A DNA stretch of 64,000 nt from Sipunculus nudus. Lineage: Eukaryota; Annelida; Sipuncula; Golfingiida; Sipunculidae. This document shows positions 1 to 11,083 of the stretch, one piece after another. The notes beneath the pieces were generated by a model, which worked only from the letters and a program-made list of their open reading frames with translations, did not search any database and was not told the DNA's origin. The stretch is from contig CM049320.1 of NCBI GenBank assembly GCA_026874595.1, positions 36,988,214 to 37,052,213 on the forward strand, read 5' to 3'. The first letter of the stretch is position 1. Each line of letters opens with the position of its first letter. The translations under genes were made by a program, and so were the position numbers.

Positions 1-377
1 TGAAGTGCAAATGCATTAAATCCAGGAGAAAGTCTTTGAAAATGTATAACTGCCGCATTTGTCGGATAAGGTCCTAGAATCTGACACACGCTTCTGCGTC
101 CGCTGTAATCTTCTCTGCTCTCTGCCCCCTCGTTCTAAAACACAGTCTCTTTATATACCTTCACTCCCCAAGCCGAGAATTTTCCACTTCTCGAACAGTC
201 TATAAGATCTTGCATAACACACGTTTCAGGAATTCTCTATAATAATTGGCGCTGTGTATCTCTACATACTAGGCTCATCACGTGACCCACGACCAGGTGT
301 GAGAACCCAAGGCTAAACATGACAACGAGAGTTCAACCAGTACAGAATAAACATAGAATGTAATACGCGGCCTGACA
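1..377 (-). promoter_or_regulatory. Possible promoter or partial LTR at window edge
   Basis: Read on the minus strand, this edge starts with TGTCAGGCCGCG (near 377). About 220 bases further on it has a TATA-like GGTATATAAAGAG (complement of about 149-161), followed by a purine-rich stretch. That order (TG start, U3-like region, TATA box) would suit an LTR or other pol II promoter. No second LTR, primer-binding site or polypurine tract is visible, and the sequence leaves the window at position 1. It could equally be a host promoter. This is inference from a short motif only. Confidence 0.22.
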
Positions 378-429
378 CGAGTACCACAACAGGAGTTACG
401 CCCGTGTCACTTAATAAAAAGAGCACCTG

Positions 430-436
430 TAACTAT

Positions 437-495
<59 letters not shown>
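430..495. repeat. (TA)n microsatellite
   Basis: Nearly pure TA dinucleotide run with one AATA interruption near 446. Confidence 0.95.
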
Positions 496-500
<5 letters not shown>

Positions 501-1261
501 AAAGCAAGAGAAGGTGGTTAAGAAATGAATCGTGTCATTCGCGTGAATCGCACTGCCCCGTGACCAGTGAGGTGCTGTCCAGTGAGGTGCCGCTGCCCAG
601 GGTCACCAGAGGACTGCTACCTTCTATGTGTCCAAACGGGCGATCCCGTCAGTGGTTATTGAAAATCTACGTCTGAGGGAGGACACCTTGTTGATACTCG
701 ATCTGTAAAGTACTTCAGAGACAGTGATGTCGTTTGCCGACGGACAGGCATTCATGTGCTGGTTCGCGATCCCGGGAACAGGCAAGGCGTCTTTGTCTTG
801 ACGCGAAACTGTGATGTTGCTGATTTAGCTATAGAGTGTGTATGTTCGCTATCCGGCAACCGTAGGGATACAATAGACTGCAGCTGGGAGAGCCGTTGAT
901 TCACGGTTCCACAGGAACAATCGGTGTGCGTGAACTGTGTTTTACGGACGTATCTAGTGAGGCGTAACAGGCTGAGAACCGATCTGATGGGTGATTTTTA
1001 ACTCTTTTTCTTTTATCTTATTAATATACGTTTGTTATTTTACCGCTGACTTGTGATTTGTTGTGGGCCTGAGTACTAAAAGGCTGAGTGCGCCATCAAA
1101 ACCACACAAACTCTACTTCAAATTTCCACGTTGAACCAAAGGCAACACGGTTCTTCACTTGGTAGGGACAACCTTTTCCCATTGCCACCAGAAAAGGGTA
1201 AATATTATCGGTTGAAATAGAATGGTTTCCAATATTTTTTATGTATATATATATATATTCT
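496..1261. other. Unassigned, relatively GC-richer stretch
   Basis: I see no open frame above about 60 codons, no repeat and no RNA gene. Composition at 530-980 is noticeably less AT-rich than the surroundings, so a spliced exon or old element cannot be excluded. Confidence 0.4.
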
Positions 1262-1574
1262 TTTAATAAATGGAGGTAAGCGCCTCCATTTTTTAAAATG
1301 CTAACTGAACTAAGTATGTGTACATTTGCAGAATTCCATTCTGGTTTCGGATAACGAGACAGGGCAGTAAAACGTGCTTCCTCTCATTTTTACATCCTGC
1401 CGTTAACCAGGTCCGGTGAATACTGCATCTGCGGGCCCCGGGTGCTCCAACGTCCCCATTGCTGGACAAAAGCACCGAGGAACCCCCAAAAGACGCACTC
1501 GTTTGTGAGTAAAACACAGCCGTTGAGCCAGACCTTCTCATTTAGCCTGCAGAGCGCTCAACTTGGGTGCACAC
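1262..1574 (-). mobile_element. 5'-truncated SINE (same family as 25,575-25,978)
   Basis: Diverged copy of the SINE at 25.6 kb. Shared landmarks, plus-strand order, are the palindromic 3' end TGGAGGTAAGCGCCTCCA, then CTGCAGAATTC or TTGCAGAATTC, TCTGGTTTCGGA, CACCGAGGAACCCCC and GCCTGCAGA.CGCTCAAC. The tRNA-like head of the 25.6-kb copy is missing. Similarity stops at about 1,567, where an (AT)n tract begins. No target duplication is visible. Confidence 0.65.
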
Positions 1575-1594
1575 ATATATATATATATATATAT
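1567..1594. repeat. (AT)n microsatellite
   Basis: Short AT run at the truncated 5' end of the SINE fragment. Confidence 0.9.
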
Positions 1595-2309
1595 GGCCTC
1601 AACATTCTTCCATATCTGAGAGGGCTATATATGATTATCAAATTTCATTTTTGAGAAACATATGTAACTCACAGAATATCGGTCATTGAATATGGGTCAC
1701 AATGACCTAATATTTGGTATGTAAGGAGATTTTCAAGGGCCTACGTGAATTTTAAGTTAGAAGTTACGATTTGTGCTCAATTAACGGACGTCGAACAAAT
1801 ATCAGCTGATCTAAGACTTGCTTCAATTTTTGAAATGGTGTGTATTATCAAGACAAATATTAGTCCAATTTAAGTCCTTAGATGATTCGTGTAAGGAATC
1901 TGTTATCGAATATACCGTAAAAAAAAACATACCGGTAAAAAATTAGGAGCGGCAAATTCGTATACAAAACAATTATTTATGCATGTAATTCATTACAACA
2001 CGAGTATACCGTGAGGCAAACGACGGCAAACCGCAAACATCAGGCCGTGGCTTTAAACGCAGCAGGTTTTGGCCTCGTGATGTCACACAACAAAACTTTG
2101 GAGGGTAAGGCCAAGCAAATAAAAGGTATGGTTCTCAGGCACCGCCCGCGTCAATTTCTTTCAAGAAGATAAAATCATACAATTTTGTTAAAATATTCTT
2201 TGTTGTGTAGTGCTTTTACTTTTTTAGCAAAATAAATCTGTTATTTTCATGATTTTTCCTTATCATTTGACATTTTTATTGAAACATACAAAGAATAAAA
2301 ATATAACAA
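1595..2309. other. No supported feature
   Basis: AT-rich sequence with no long open frame, RNA gene or repeat that I can recognise. Confidence 0.5.
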
Positions 2310-2689
2310 GTGACCCATGGGTCATGACGCTCAGCTGACTGGGAAGAGATTCACAAAAGGAAATTTTATCATCAGAATGGTAGATACCCATTCAACTGAA
2401 GCATCAAACAGATTAACCAACAGGCCAAGATTTAGTCTGTATTTATATATCTGAAAAATAGAGAACAAATGTGTAAACTTTAAAAACTAGAATACGGGTA
2501 GCCGACAAGTGACTACGTGTATCTGCCAAAATCAGAGTGAAGTGAGGCATGGATTGAGTGGCAAGGGGAAACAGAGTGAGGTATGTTGCATATTAGCATG
2601 GATGTCTGCAGCCTAAATGTGTATGTAGGTTGTGCAACCTACCACAAATCCAGAAAGCTGTCCAAGTTGTATACATATGCAAAATTTTA

Positions 2690-3990
2690 GGCAGAAAAGT
2701 CAAACCACTACATGGATATGAGTGATTTTAGCCCACGGCAGACAAACAGACAGACGCTGTGCAAAAATGGTTGCAGTTTTGTGTATGATAAAGACCTATG
2801 TGAGATCTAAACACAAGCACAATTTTGGCCCAATCGGTCAAATGGTTCCTGAGATATTAGCTTGGATGTGTGCAGCGTTAACTAGAATGTAGGTGGCGCC
2901 ACCTGTCATAAAATCAAGAAAGCTATCCAGGATGTATAAACCTGCAAAATTTTAGGCAGTTATGTCAAACCACTACAGAGAAATGAGTGATTTTAGGCCA
3001 CGGCAGACCAACAGACAGACGCTGTGCAAAATGTGCAAAAATGGTTGCAGGTGGCCCCTCCAGTTTTGTGTATGATAAAGACCTATGTGAGATCTGTACA
3101 CATGCAAAATTTTGGCCCAATCGTTCAAACGGTTCCCGAGATATGAGCTTGGATGTCTGCAGCATAAACTAGAATAAAAGTGGCACCACCTGTCATAAAA
3201 TCAAGAAAGCTATCCAGGATGTATAAAACTGCAAAATTTAAGGGAGATATGTCAAACCACTGCCAAGATGTGAGTGACTTTATTGCACGGCAGACAAACA
3301 GACAGACGCTGTGCAAAAATGGTTGCAGGTGGTGCCACCAGTTTTGTGTATGATAAAGAGCTATGTTAGATCTATACACATGCAAAATTTTGGCCCGATC
3401 GGTCAAACAATTCCCGAGATATGAACATGGATGTCATCAGCGTGAACGTGAATGTAGGTGGTGCCACCTGTCATAAAATCAAGAAAGCTATCCAGAATGT
3501 ATAAAACTGCAAAATTTTAGGCAGATATGTCAAACCACTGCCGAGATATGAGTGACATTATTGCACGGCAGACAAACAGACAGACGCTGTGCAAAAATGG
3601 TTGCAGGTGGCGCCACCAGTTTATCATATGATAAAGAGCTATGTTAGATCTATATACATGCAAAATTTTGGCCCGATCGGTCAAACGGTTCTTTTAATAT
3701 GAGCTTGGATGTCATCAGCGTGAATGAGAATGTAGGTGGCGCCACCTGTCATAAAATCAAGAAAGCTATCCAGGATGTATAGGCATGCCGAATTTCAGGT
3801 GAATTAGTCAATTCACTGCAGAGATATGAGTGATTTTAACCAAAGGCAGATGAACAGATGGACACTGTGCAAACATGGTTACAGGTGGCGCCACCATTTT
3901 TTGTGTATGTATAGAGCTATCCAAGGGCTACATTAGTATAAATTTTATTTCCTGATCAGTCAAACGGTTCTTGAGATATGAGCTTGGAAA
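2690..3990 (+). repeat. Tandem array, unit about 280 bp
   Basis: At least four units. The marker GGTGGCGCCACCTGTCAT (or variants) occurs at about 2,892, 3,179, 3,457 and 3,735, a spacing of 278-287 bp. Each unit has a second half-unit palindrome followed by AGTTTTGTGTATGATAAAG, about 150 bp away from the first. Units share CAGACAAACAGACAGACGCT and GTCAAACGGTTC. Divergence between units is modest, with point changes. Confidence 0.9.
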
Positions 3991-4099
3991 GCTGATAAAA
4001 TCAATTCGCAGAGGAGCTCTCTGGAAACGAACGCGGTAACGGCGGAGGAACCCGGTCAAAAACATAGTATCCACATCTCCTTAGTAAAACTTCGTTTTG

Positions 4100-5990
4100 G
4101 CGGGTACAAAAATACAGGTGGCTCCACCAGTCTGCAGAAACTAATAAAAACACTTACAAACATCAATATCCATGCAAAGAATCATGGTGATCTCCCCATT
4201 AGTTGTTCAGATACTTCAGCTTTTGTATCAAATTGTCCATTATTCTGAGGGATACTTCGGAGTCCTATAGCTTGAAGGATATGGGTAACAGAGACCTAAT
4301 TTTAAGTTTCCACGGGCACTTTTCATGGGCCTTCTTGCATGACAAGAATGAAGATTCTAGGTCCAGTTGTTGCGATTTGTACCCTGTTGACAGATAACAA
4401 CATCTTTAAAGGTATCAAAAAAAGAGAAAAGAAATCGTAAAAATTTGAAAAAAATAGAGATGGCGCACCCAGTCTACAGAAACTGATGGAGCATGTCATG
4501 ATCAATATGTATGCCGAAAATCATGACCATCAGTGTTGTAGTTATTGAGATACTGCAGTTTTTGTAACAAATTTTCCATTATTCTGGGGGGTAATTTGGA
4601 GCCATACAGCTTAAAGAATAAGGGTAACAGAGACCTAATTTCAGGTTTCCATGGAGACTTTTCATGGGTCTCCCTGTGTGTCAAGAATGAAGATTCTAGG
4701 TCCAGTTTTAATGATTTGTGCCCTGTTATCAGATGTTCATAACTTGAAAGGTCTCAAAAATAGAGAAAAAATTCGTAAAAAAACCCGAACAAATACAGGT
4801 GGTGCCACCAGTCTGCAGGAAGTGATGGAACATCTCATGATCAATACGTATGCCAAAGTCATTATTATTATATAGCTCAAAGGATATGGGTAACAGAGAC
4901 CTTATTTCAGGTTTCCATGCAGACTTTTTATGGACCTCTCAGTGTGTCAAGAATGAAGATTCTAGGTCCAGTCTTAATGATTTGTGCCCTGTTAACAGCT
5001 GTTCACATTTTTAAATTCGTAAAAAATCGAAAAATTCAGGTGGCGCCACCAGTCTGCAGGAAGTGATGGAACATCTCATGATCAATACGTATGCCAAAAT
5101 CATGACCATCAGTCAAGTAGTTAATAAGATATTGAAGTTTTTGTATGAAATTTTTGACTTTTCTGGGGGGTACTTTGGGGCCCCATAGCTCAAAGGATAT
5201 GGGTAACAGAGATCTAATTTATGGTTTCCACGGAGACTTTCAATAGGTTTCTCAGTGTGTCGAGAATGAAGATTCTAGGTCCAGCGGTTACGATTTGTGC
5301 CACGTTAACAGATGACAGCATCTTTAAACGTCTCAAGATTTGAGGAAAAAATTGTAAAAAAATCGAAAAATACAGGTGGCGCCACCAGTCTGCAGGAACT
5401 TATGGAACATCTCATGATCAATATGTATGCCAAAAATCATGACCATCAGTGTTGTAGTTATTGAGAAATTGAAGTTTTTGTATGAAATTGTTTACTATTC
5501 TGGGGGGTACTTTGGGGCCCCATAGCTCGAAGGATATGGGTAACAGAGACCTAATTTCTGGTTTCCAAGGAGATTTTTCATGGACCTCTCAGTGTATCAA
5601 GAATTAAGATTCTAGGTCTAGGCTTTACGATTTGTGCCTTGTTAACAGCTGTTCACATTTTTAAAGGTCTCAAAAATAAGAGAAAAAAATTTGTAAAAAA
5701 TCGAAAAATACAGGTGGTGCCACCAGTCTGCAGGAAGTAATGGAACATCTCATGATCAATACGTATGCCAAAAATCATGACCATCAGTCAAGTAGTTAAT
5801 GAGATATTGAAGTTTTTGTATGAAATTTTTTACTTTTCTGGGGGGTATATACTTTTCTTTGGGGCCCCATAGCTCGAAGGATATGGGTAACAGAGACCTA
5901 ATTTCTGGTTTCCAAGGAGATTTTTCATGGACCTCTCAGAATCCCAAGTTACAAGGTTCTAGGTTCAGCGGTTACGATTTGTGCCTGGTT
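4100..5990 (+). repeat. Tandem array, unit about 338 bp
   Basis: Six marker positions for GGTGGCGCCACCAGTCTGCAG or variants: about 4,117, 4,459, 4,798, 5,039, 5,375 and 5,713. Spacings are 342, 339, 241 (an internal deletion), 336 and 338. Units share GATATGGGTAACAGAGACC, AAGATTCTAGGTCCAG and ACGATTTGTGCC. The same array unit recurs at 49.7-52.5 kb. Short frames seen through it are by-products of the periodicity. Confidence 0.93.
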
Positions 5991-6032
5991 AACGGACGGA
6001 CAGACGGACGACGGACAAAGAGTGATCGCTTT

Positions 6033-6061
6033 AGCTCAGATGACTTTCAGTCAGCTGAGCT
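6033..6061 (+). other. 3'-terminal hairpin of the satellite element
   Basis: AGCTCAGATGACT, loop TTC, AGTCAGCTGAGCT: a 13-bp stem with one mismatch. Identical hairpins end the related block at 50,054-50,082 and 52,579-52,607. Confidence 0.85.
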
Positions 6062-6064
6062 GAA

Positions 6065-8283
6065 AACCGCCCGCCCGAAATGATTTCTGAAAAATAGTGC
6101 CTGGGAACCAAACCTTTTTTTTTTTGTTGTCGTTTGCCTAAGTGCATAAGGATATCTGTCAACTTGCACCATCTGCTCCGATGACATCCCTTTGTTCCCC
6201 GCCTGTCGCTGTGCATATCAGACTCTAATGGCTTGAGTATACCAACGACACATATTTCCCTTAAAGTTTGAACGCTGCATTTTGTCTCCTCATCGGTAAG
6301 TACTCAATTCTTTATAAAGCTCTGGCCTTAATGAACATCTGATAATCTATGTTTACTGGTAGTGTTCTTTTTAAGAACAAACAGGAAGTACATGTGCATG
6401 TTAAACAATACTGGTAATGATTGAGCCCTGCCTTGAACCGAATGTCGTGTGTGGCTTCTACGAATAAAATCTTGGACCCGTGCGTTTATTCCCCTGCCAA
6501 AATTAAGCGATTTAGTGCAGTGTCGCATGGAATTACATTCACACAAAGGAAATATCCAAAGAAAAACGCAGTATATTTCTTGACTTGCTATTCCTTTTTC
6601 TCCCCATACTATGGCTCGTGGTACCGCCTGTTACTTTCTATATTCTTATATGAGATGAGTTCTAATCACAAACTAGACTAAGTTGTTATCATCCCTGACA
6701 GTATTGTATTTGAGCCCCCATCTGCGTTCTTATCTTATCACACACTACTAAAACAAAGGTCCTAGAGGCATCTGTCGCATTGGTTTCTTTGTCAATAGTT
6801 CAGCCAATTGTTCCCTCCAAAGGCGAATTTAAGTGACACAATATTTTAAACCTACAGCCATTGAGCCTTTTTTTTCATATATTATTCAAACCTATTCAGT
6901 ACTGCGTGCTGCGGCGTAGACATGACTTTCATATAGTGTAGAAGTTATCTGTTGCGTTTGTTGTTTTGTTATAAAGTAAGATATTAACGTGTAGCCCATT
7001 ATCTAGACTGGACTCAACAACTTTGTGTAGTGACCCAGTGAAGCCTATTGATAGCCCCTGTAGTAGGGTATGAACGTATTTACAACTGTTCCTATTTCCA
7101 TTGATTAATGTTAGTCAATTCTATGTGTCGTGAATGTCTAACCATAAACATTATAGCCCTATTCACTCCACTGTTTTACACCCAGGGAAGGAAATACATA
7201 CACAGTAAACAGACAAGATAAGTTAAAGCAAGCTGTTCGCCTACCCCTTCTACAGAATTTCTTTGTCATTTCTGGATAGATGTTAATGAACTCTACTAAT
7301 TTCGACAAGGAAAAAAGCTTTTATAACGCCTCTGTGAATGATGTACGAGCTTGTTTTACTACAAGCTGTTAGTAAACATAGCAATGTTGATAGACAGAAA
7401 ACCCCTGTTTGCTTGCATGTATATTGAAGTTAAACAGACCCCAGATGCAAAATGCTCTTTTGCAAGACTCTGGTTGGTCTGCCTACCGCCAAATGTCATT
7501 AGGTGAATGTGTTTGATTATTTGGGCGGGCGTCTTATGTTGTAAATATGTGGATGGCCTATTGCTCAAGGCTCAAGGCATTAATTTTTGTTCACAGGCGT
7601 TAGATATCTGAATTGGTCCCTTTAAACATGGGTGGTGCCATTTTTCTTAACACCACGAACATCTACGAAGCGCCAAAATGCATAGGTTTTTACCTGACAA
7701 TACACTCTCTGAAAAATGTCCAAATATAAGACTGCCTCCCCCCCCCCCCCCCCATCCCACACCCCACTACTACAGTGTCAGCATGAAGGCCGAGGTGTAT
7801 GCATGCGTCATATATCAATAAACAAATAATTAATGACGTTAAAGGTGTTTCGTGCTTTCTCGAATGAGCGAATGAGTTTACTAGCCTTTGAGATTTATCC
7901 TGCATTAAATAGAGTGGAACAGTAGAATCGATCATTTGTCCTTGGTTTCATCACTGCTCTCAGCTGGCAGTGATTGGGACAAATAAAAATAATATACGCC
8001 CTTTATCTCGACGGGGACCACAAATATATGTCCACAGGGATCATGTTACGGAAAAAAGAAAAATGCACATATTTTAATATATTACACACACACACATAGC
8101 GTGTCGTCATACTACCATGGTAAGTAAAGGTTTAAGCATTGGCTGTTTGACCTGTTTTGGAATACAGGTCAAGCAAACGTATTCCAAATTTCATATTATA
8201 TTATCATATAAAATAATTGGTTTTGAAAAAAAAATATAAATATAGATTTTACATAAAATGAGCCCAATTCCTGGAGGAAAAAC

Positions 8284-8285
<2 letters not shown>
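6065..8285. other. No supported gene; a poly(C) tract at 7,738-7,753
   Basis: AT-rich sequence with scattered short frames that show no family motif. The only clear simple feature is a run of 16 C at 7,738-7,753. A GTAAGT at about 6,296 could be a donor, but no convincing exon precedes it. Confidence 0.5.

Positions 8286-8358
<73 letters not shown>
8286..8358. repeat. (TA)n microsatellite
   Basis: Uninterrupted AT dinucleotides, about 36 repeats. Confidence 0.97.
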
Positions 8359-8363
<5 letters not shown>

Positions 8364-9053
8364 GCTCTCTTTCTATTTCGCCATGCCGTGTTTCACACCT
8401 ACCGGGCAGGCCAGTTGGTTTGCCGAGTCATTCTAATGAGTTAATATCATTGAGTAGCCATTTTTTGTTAACAACTTAATTAACAAATGATCTTGGATCA
8501 GACGCATAGTTTGTGTGGTCAACTGTGACCTTTGTCGATTGACATAACACGGACATAAGCCAAGCACAATATGATTTGGTATACAAGCCCACATCTATTC
8601 GCACTGATTATTCCGAGTCAAGATGTTAACCAGATGTGGTACTTTTAATTGCATGTTTTAGGAAAAAGTATATATATCATACTCTCTGTGTTCTGTAGTG
8701 TGCAAGACGCATGCAAACAATTACCTGTCTTTAATTATGAGGGTAAATTTCACTCTATGTGAAAGCTATATATTTGATAGCACCGGGAAAAGCGTGTACC
8801 ATCTACAATTCCGGACATTCTAGGTTAATTATAAAGAAAGTATCGGAAAAAGTCTTGTGAACTGTTAGTTCTCTCATATTGCAGCACATAACTTATTGAA
8901 GACTGCCATATCCGTAGGAAAGCATATTTTCTTTTTACATATTTTTTTAACTTCACTGGTGTATGTTGACTGAGGAGATTGACACAAACTCCCTCCCCCC
9001 AAAAATCGAATCCTAATTTAGGGATTACATATTTGGTATGACTGGTTCGTCGC
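8359..9053. other. No supported feature
   Basis: AT-rich sequence with no recognisable gene, RNA or repeat. Confidence 0.5.
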
Positions 9054-9890
9054 GGTTAGCTCGTTAATCCTTTTAGCACCTGATAGCCAGCAACCAGACG
9101 GCTAGCGCACGTGCACACGTGGGTACACGTGCATGTCGCTCAGCTGTCAGATGTAAAAATGTCCATTAAAATAACTTTTAAATTACAGATATGAAAACAA
9201 AATTAGTAATATGAAATCTCATTTCATTGACCATAATCTTATTCATGACAACAGGTTGAATGACAACCTGTTATCATTCACAATAGGCCCTTGTAAAGGT
9301 CCATATTCTAACAGGAACACCCCCATTCGGTTTTTTCTGCTTTTTCTCAAAATGATATCTCTCGTGAAATGCATGAGTTTTAAATAGATATTTCTCAGTA
9401 ACGACATGTCACATATATTTGTTATTTCATGCCCACAAAGTTAATTTCATACATACAACATCAAACCCAGAGCAAGAACAACCACCAAAGTCCAGCACGG
9501 ACAGAAATCGTCCAGCTGTGAAAAGATTTTGATGAAATTTATCGGAGGTATACAGTAACCCACATGGTTAAATTGATCAAAGTTAGAAAGTAATCCGGTC
9601 TAATATTAATTTCTTTTTAAGATTTAAAAATTTTTGCTGGATATAAAAAATTTATTTATCCCAGCCGAGAGCGAATCTTGACCGCTTTGGTTTTAGCGAG
9701 CCAACCTCACCTGTAGTCTATCCATAGGGCTGGTGAACCGTGAAACACAATTTTATAAGTTTTATTAGGATGCGGGCGGAGGTATATGTTGTCTCTGACT
9801 ACTTTTTAGTTTCCTGTTCCCGTGTATACCTGGGTGTACATTGCGGGATTTGTCAAAGGATGTAGGTGCTAAAGGTTAAGCGAGGCTAAA
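9054..9890. mobile_element. Possible TIR element, about 0.84 kb
   Basis: The left end (9,056-9,081) TTAGCTCGTTAATCC TTTTAGCACCT matches, with three small gaps, the complement of the right end (9,864-9,889) TTAGCCTCGCTTAACC TTTAGCACCT. No target duplication could be fixed and there is no transposase frame, so it would be non-autonomous. The imperfect ends leave chance similarity possible. Confidence 0.4.
9108..9131. promoter_or_regulatory. Three clustered CACGTG E-boxes
   Basis: Exact CACGTG at 9,108, 9,116 and 9,126, within 24 bp. CACGTG is the core site of bHLH factors such as USF, MYC and CLOCK families. There is no adjacent gene to tie it to. Confidence 0.4.
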
Positions 9891-10811
9891 AAGCCAAAGA
9901 CAGCAAGTTAATTTAGACACGGTAATTTGTTATCCTGGCTTGAGACAAATGAACTTATATGCGTTGTTCAAATTATTAAAACATATATTTCTTTGAGGTC
10001 ACAGATACAGTTTCTGCTAATGGAGCCCTTGTAACTGAACTGATTTATTTTCAGTCTGTTACAACAATATACACATAGACACTGTCGTAACCCAATGCTT
10101 TTGGTGCGTTAGACAAACAACGAAATAGAGAGATTGTTTTACAGATGCGCGCATACATATGCAACCTTGAAATCTCTCATCCTTTTAAAAATCTGTACAT
10201 CCTGTTCAAACTAACAAGAGGAGGCCTTAAAGTATAAAAGGACGGGTCCATCTGATCGCTAAGAGTCCCCACGTCTATTCAAAGTCTCACGTACTCTTAT
10301 TAGATAATAGCTAGGTCCTATACAACTCGATTCCACTTCGTTCCCGCTTCATCGACCCATTATGATCTTATGGTTATTTCCTCGTAGCCATGTATCTGTT
10401 GCCAGCAAAACGGATGCCAGTCCGTGAGGACTGCCCAGGCCCTTTTTTTACATTTCCATTTGTGTGACAACACAAAGCCGACGGGGCTTATGCACGTGGG
10501 TTCCTCCCTATTATTTATTAAGTGCACATCTCAGGATGCTGGTGGTTGCACTCATTGAATCGTATATTATTTGAAGGTGCGTTTACCCTGCTTCGTGCAC
10601 GGCAGTGCCTCTTCATTTAATCCGAAATGCTTTTCCTGTGGTTCATATGAACTGTGCGTATAAATATAATGTACCAGGTGCCCATTTTACCTCATACACG
10701 CCACGAAGTCATGGGTGAAAGGTCGATGCCAGTCTTGACCCGAAAGTGTCAAACGTTCGTCTAGGTTATATGTTATAGCGTCAGTTTTGAACTGTTTCCC
10801 AGAGTTTAACT
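9891..10811. other. No supported feature
   Basis: Mixed-composition sequence with no long frame or repeat. A small hairpin AGTCC-GTGA-GGACT lies at about 10,419-10,432. Confidence 0.45.
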
Positions 10812-10819
10812 GTATATAT

Positions 10820-10880
<61 letters not shown>
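10812..10880. repeat. (TA)n microsatellite, left of a ribozyme-like spacer
   Basis: TA run with one TACATG interruption, directly abutting a 150-bp unique spacer. Confidence 0.95.
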
Positions 10881-10883
<3 letters not shown>

Positions 10884-10968
10884 AATGAACATAAAAAGAA
10901 GAGAGACATTAACGCAAACATTTCAAACAATCATATTATTTAGATAACATATACAGATTGTTGCTAAA

Positions 10969-10997
10969 TTTTCAGCTACCCCTGTAGCCTTCGTCAG
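10969..10997 (-). ncRNA. Hammerhead-core-like motif (degenerate)
   Basis: On the minus strand: CTGACGA, then a helix (AGGCTAC, loop AGGG, GTAGCT, one bulge), then GAAA. This is the order of the conserved hammerhead parts (CUGANGA, stem II, GAA-A). After GAAA the sequence AATTT could only form the very short self-complementary stem III proposed for dimer-active hammerheads. Stem I is just 3 bp (GCT with AGC). It lies in a 150-bp spacer between two (TA)n tracts. Penelope-like retroelements and retrozymes are known carriers of such motifs; no reverse transcriptase is nearby. Confidence 0.4.
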
Positions 10998-11022
10998 AGC
11001 GAGTGACTAACTGTAAACAAAC

Positions 11023-11029
<7 letters not shown>

Positions 11030-11083
<54 letters not shown>
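11030..11083. repeat. (AT)n microsatellite, right of the ribozyme-like spacer
   Basis: AT run followed by degenerate ATATAAATATATAA. Confidence 0.95.

Larger units (their letters stand above)
2310..6064 (+). mobile_element. Satellite-bearing, hairpin-ended element (Helentron-associated/HINE-like), copy 1
   Basis: The left end carries AACAAGTGACCC, ATGGGTCATGACG and then GCTCAGCTGACT (2,331-2,342). The right end is a 13-bp-arm hairpin (6,033-6,061) whose outer strand is the same word inverted, so the element has subterminal inverted repeats plus a 3' hairpin. The interior is two tandem arrays. The same two ends recur at 48.9-52.6 kb and, inverted, at 58.1-60.6 kb. No coding capacity was seen. 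Subterminal inverted repeats, a 3' hairpin and central tandem repeats are the described layout of non-autonomous Helentrons (HINE/DINE-1 type). I assign it by that layout only; another non-autonomous class remains possible. Confidence 0.55.

Noticed and set aside
2690-3990. Regularly spaced palindromic repeats resembling a CRISPR array
   Set aside because: The unit is about 280 bp with no unique short spacers, and the genome is an animal's. It is a tandem satellite.
4203-6083. Several open frames of 60-90 codons sharing peptides such as GNRDLISGF and NEDSRSS
   Set aside because: They recur at the 338-bp period and on both strands. They are by-products of the satellite unit, not genes.
6292-6300. 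GTAAGT as a splice donor
   Set aside because: No upstream frame or acceptor makes a plausible exon.
8258-8479. Frames rich in Ile-Tyr repeats through (TA)n tracts (also at 16.0, 26.7, 37.4 and 56.7 kb)
   Set aside because: Translation of microsatellite DNA.
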